A program made the position numbers and the translations under genes. The notes beneath the pieces were generated by a model. That model ran no database searches, was not told the DNA's origin, and was given only the letters and a program-made list of their open reading frames with translations. A stretch of DNA of 38,352 bases from a virus. Shown one piece after another: positions 37,543 to 38,352 of this stretch. Where the stretch lies: IMG/VR virus record IMGVR_UViG_3300035663_000039, positions 1 through 38,352 of that record; one strand, given 5' to 3'. Within the stretch, counting starts at the first letter, position 1. Each line of letters starts with the position of its first letter.

Positions 37543-38132
37543 ATATTCACGAAAAGCAAAAAGACCCTCTTGCGGACTATCTCGCAATGTGCGCTGCAAA
37601 GGGCATTGATCCTGACACGATGAAGCCACTAACTGACTTTGATGGATGTAGTGATGAGATAGAGGAATATAAACCTAAACAACGCACGCGCTCAAAATAT
37701 CTGCTACCATCAGATCATCAAGAATTTATTTATAATATGTATGTTCTTTCTCGTATGAGAAAATTAACCATAAGAGAGATAAAACTCAAAAAACATAATA
37801 TCTATAGAGGGCTAAAAAAATACGGTCACTTGATGACAAATGAGCAAAAAAATAGCTTTGTAAACCATCGTAAAAATGAAATTAAATCGCTCAAATTGCG
37901 CCTTAAAGAAAAAACAAAACAACAAGTTTTTATAAATTGGCGAGAAATCCCTTTTGATCAGACAAAAGTCACTATATCATTAGCAGAAAACGGTAATGGC
38001 CATATTCTGCACGATAACAATCATAGACCAATGTTTCACTATCCAGAATTTAGCGCTGAGTACGAAAAAAAATATAATCAAGGCTTAATTGATCACGCTG
38101 AATATTTTATGAAGCGCGGCGTTTCTTTTTAA
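37539..38132 (+). CDS. Lysine-rich hypothetical protein (197 aa)
   Basis: Begins MNIHEKQKDPLADYLAMCAA and overlaps the previous gene by 4 bases. The middle is a basic helical part (MRKLTIREIKLKKHNIYRGL, NHRKNEIKSLKLRLKEKTKQ) that could bind nucleic acid; the end is not recognised. It is last in the replication operon and its end overlaps the end of the convergent XRE gene by 26 bases. Function unknown. Confidence 0.6.
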   Translation: MNIHEKQKDPLADYLAMCAAKGIDPDTMKPLTDFDGCSDEIEEYKPKQRTRSKYLLPSDHQEFIYNMYVLSRMRKLTIREIKLKKHNIYRGLKKYGHLMTNEQKNSFVNHRKNEIKSLKLRLKEKTKQQVFINWREIPFDQTKVTISLAENGNGHILHDNNHRPMFHYPEFSAEYEKKYNQGLIDHAEYFMKRGVSF

Positions 38133-38310
38133 GCACGTTAGCCCTCATAATCCACTGAACAGGTAACGGTCTAAACCCGTTCTCCCACTCATAAATACGC
38201 TGATAATTAGGCGCGGCAACAGCAGGATTAACCGCAGCTAACGCACGAGCAAACAACGATTGAGACATGCCAAGAGCCTCACGAATAGCCTTAAATTCAG
38301 CGGGGGTCAT
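38107..38310 (-). CDS. XRE-type helix-turn-helix protein (67 aa)
   Basis: A small DNA-binding protein: MTPAEFKAIREALGMSQSLF is helix 1 and the first part of a helix-turn-helix of the Cro/CI (XRE) type, followed by ARALAAVNP and YQRIYEWENGFRPLPVQWIM. A basic tail ends it (KKKRRAS). An in-frame ATG at 38334 would add eight residues. It is the last gene of the leftward operon that starts at 766 (through the circular junction). It is one candidate to bind the GCTAAACTTAGC operators, but nothing in the sequence links them directly. Confidence 0.82.
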   Translation of the reverse strand: MTPAEFKAIREALGMSQSLFARALAAVNPAVAAPNYQRIYEWENGFRPLPVQWIMRANVLKKKRRAS

Positions 38311-38352
38311 GGTTTGCATCTCGATCAAAAACATTAAAAATATCAGAGCCGT
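38226..38352. repeat. Terminal direct repeat, right copy (circular closure overlap)
   Basis: Identical to 1-127. Contains the start of the XRE gene (to 38310) and the last codons of the 77-aa gene that is complete at 72-305. Removing one copy leaves a closed circle of 38225 bases. Confidence 0.93.

Noticed and set aside
1-38352. Integrase or lysogeny module
   Set aside because: No tyrosine or serine recombinase, attachment site or CI-like repressor was found; small HTH proteins alone do not show lysogeny.

Overview
The window reads as one complete, circularised genome of a small P22-like short-tailed phage (podovirus morphology, inferred). The first 127 bases (1-127) are identical to the last 127 (38226-38352), the usual sign of a circular contig closed by an assembler's k-mer overlap, so the real genome is about 38.2 kb. 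The host is probably a low-to-moderate GC alphaproteobacterium: the cargo includes a GapR-like (DUF2312) gene, a Gp157 protein, an IS110-like phage protein, a PhoB/CtrA-type winged helix and small protein families common in rhizobial-type phages. This host call is inference. No integrase, DNA polymerase, RNA polymerase, tRNA or CRISPR array was seen.

Layout. (1) 1-766, leftward: a four-gene operon (766 to 309 to 72, running across the junction to 38107) with a small exported peptide and ending in an XRE-type DNA-binding protein. (2) 1011-16511, rightward: packaging and head genes in P22 order: small and large terminase, portal, scaffold, coat, gp4-like and gp10-like head completion proteins, then three ejection proteins. 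One ejection protein carries a tail-lysozyme domain and another a DdrB/ParB-like domain. (3) 16573-21392: tail fibre and receptor-binding genes, including an SGNH-type esterase. (4) 21395-23830: lysis cassette with a GH19-like endolysin, a small membrane peptide (possible holin) and Rz with an embedded Rz1. (5) 31770 down to 23836, leftward: a tightly overlapping early operon with many very small proteins (several membrane peptides), an IS110-domain protein, a Gp157/Rad52-type annealase/SSB recombination module, and a GapR-like gene broken by one in-frame stop. (6) 32332-38132, rightward: early right arm with a DUF1064 nuclease-like protein, C5 and N6/N4 DNA methyltransferases, two winged-helix regulators, and a replication initiator gene holding a 10-bp iteron array, followed by a loader-like protein.

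The most striking region is 31771-32331, between the two divergent early arms. Three identical 12-bp palindromes (GCTAAACTTAGC) sit in or beside three sigma70-like promoters. In the outward left and right promoters the palindrome lies inside the -35/-10 spacer. The middle promoter faces an approximately 400-nt non-coding, visibly GC-richer, strongly self-complementary stretch that ends in a terminator-like hairpin plus T-run. I could not match this to a known RNA class from memory, and it is the best candidate here for something undescribed.

How it fits together: one regulator binding the palindrome could switch left arm, right arm and structured RNA together. The early arms supply recombination, DNA modification and replication initiation. 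Late rightward transcription makes the virion and lysis proteins, with two hairpin terminators partitioning expression at portal/scaffold and at ejection/tail.
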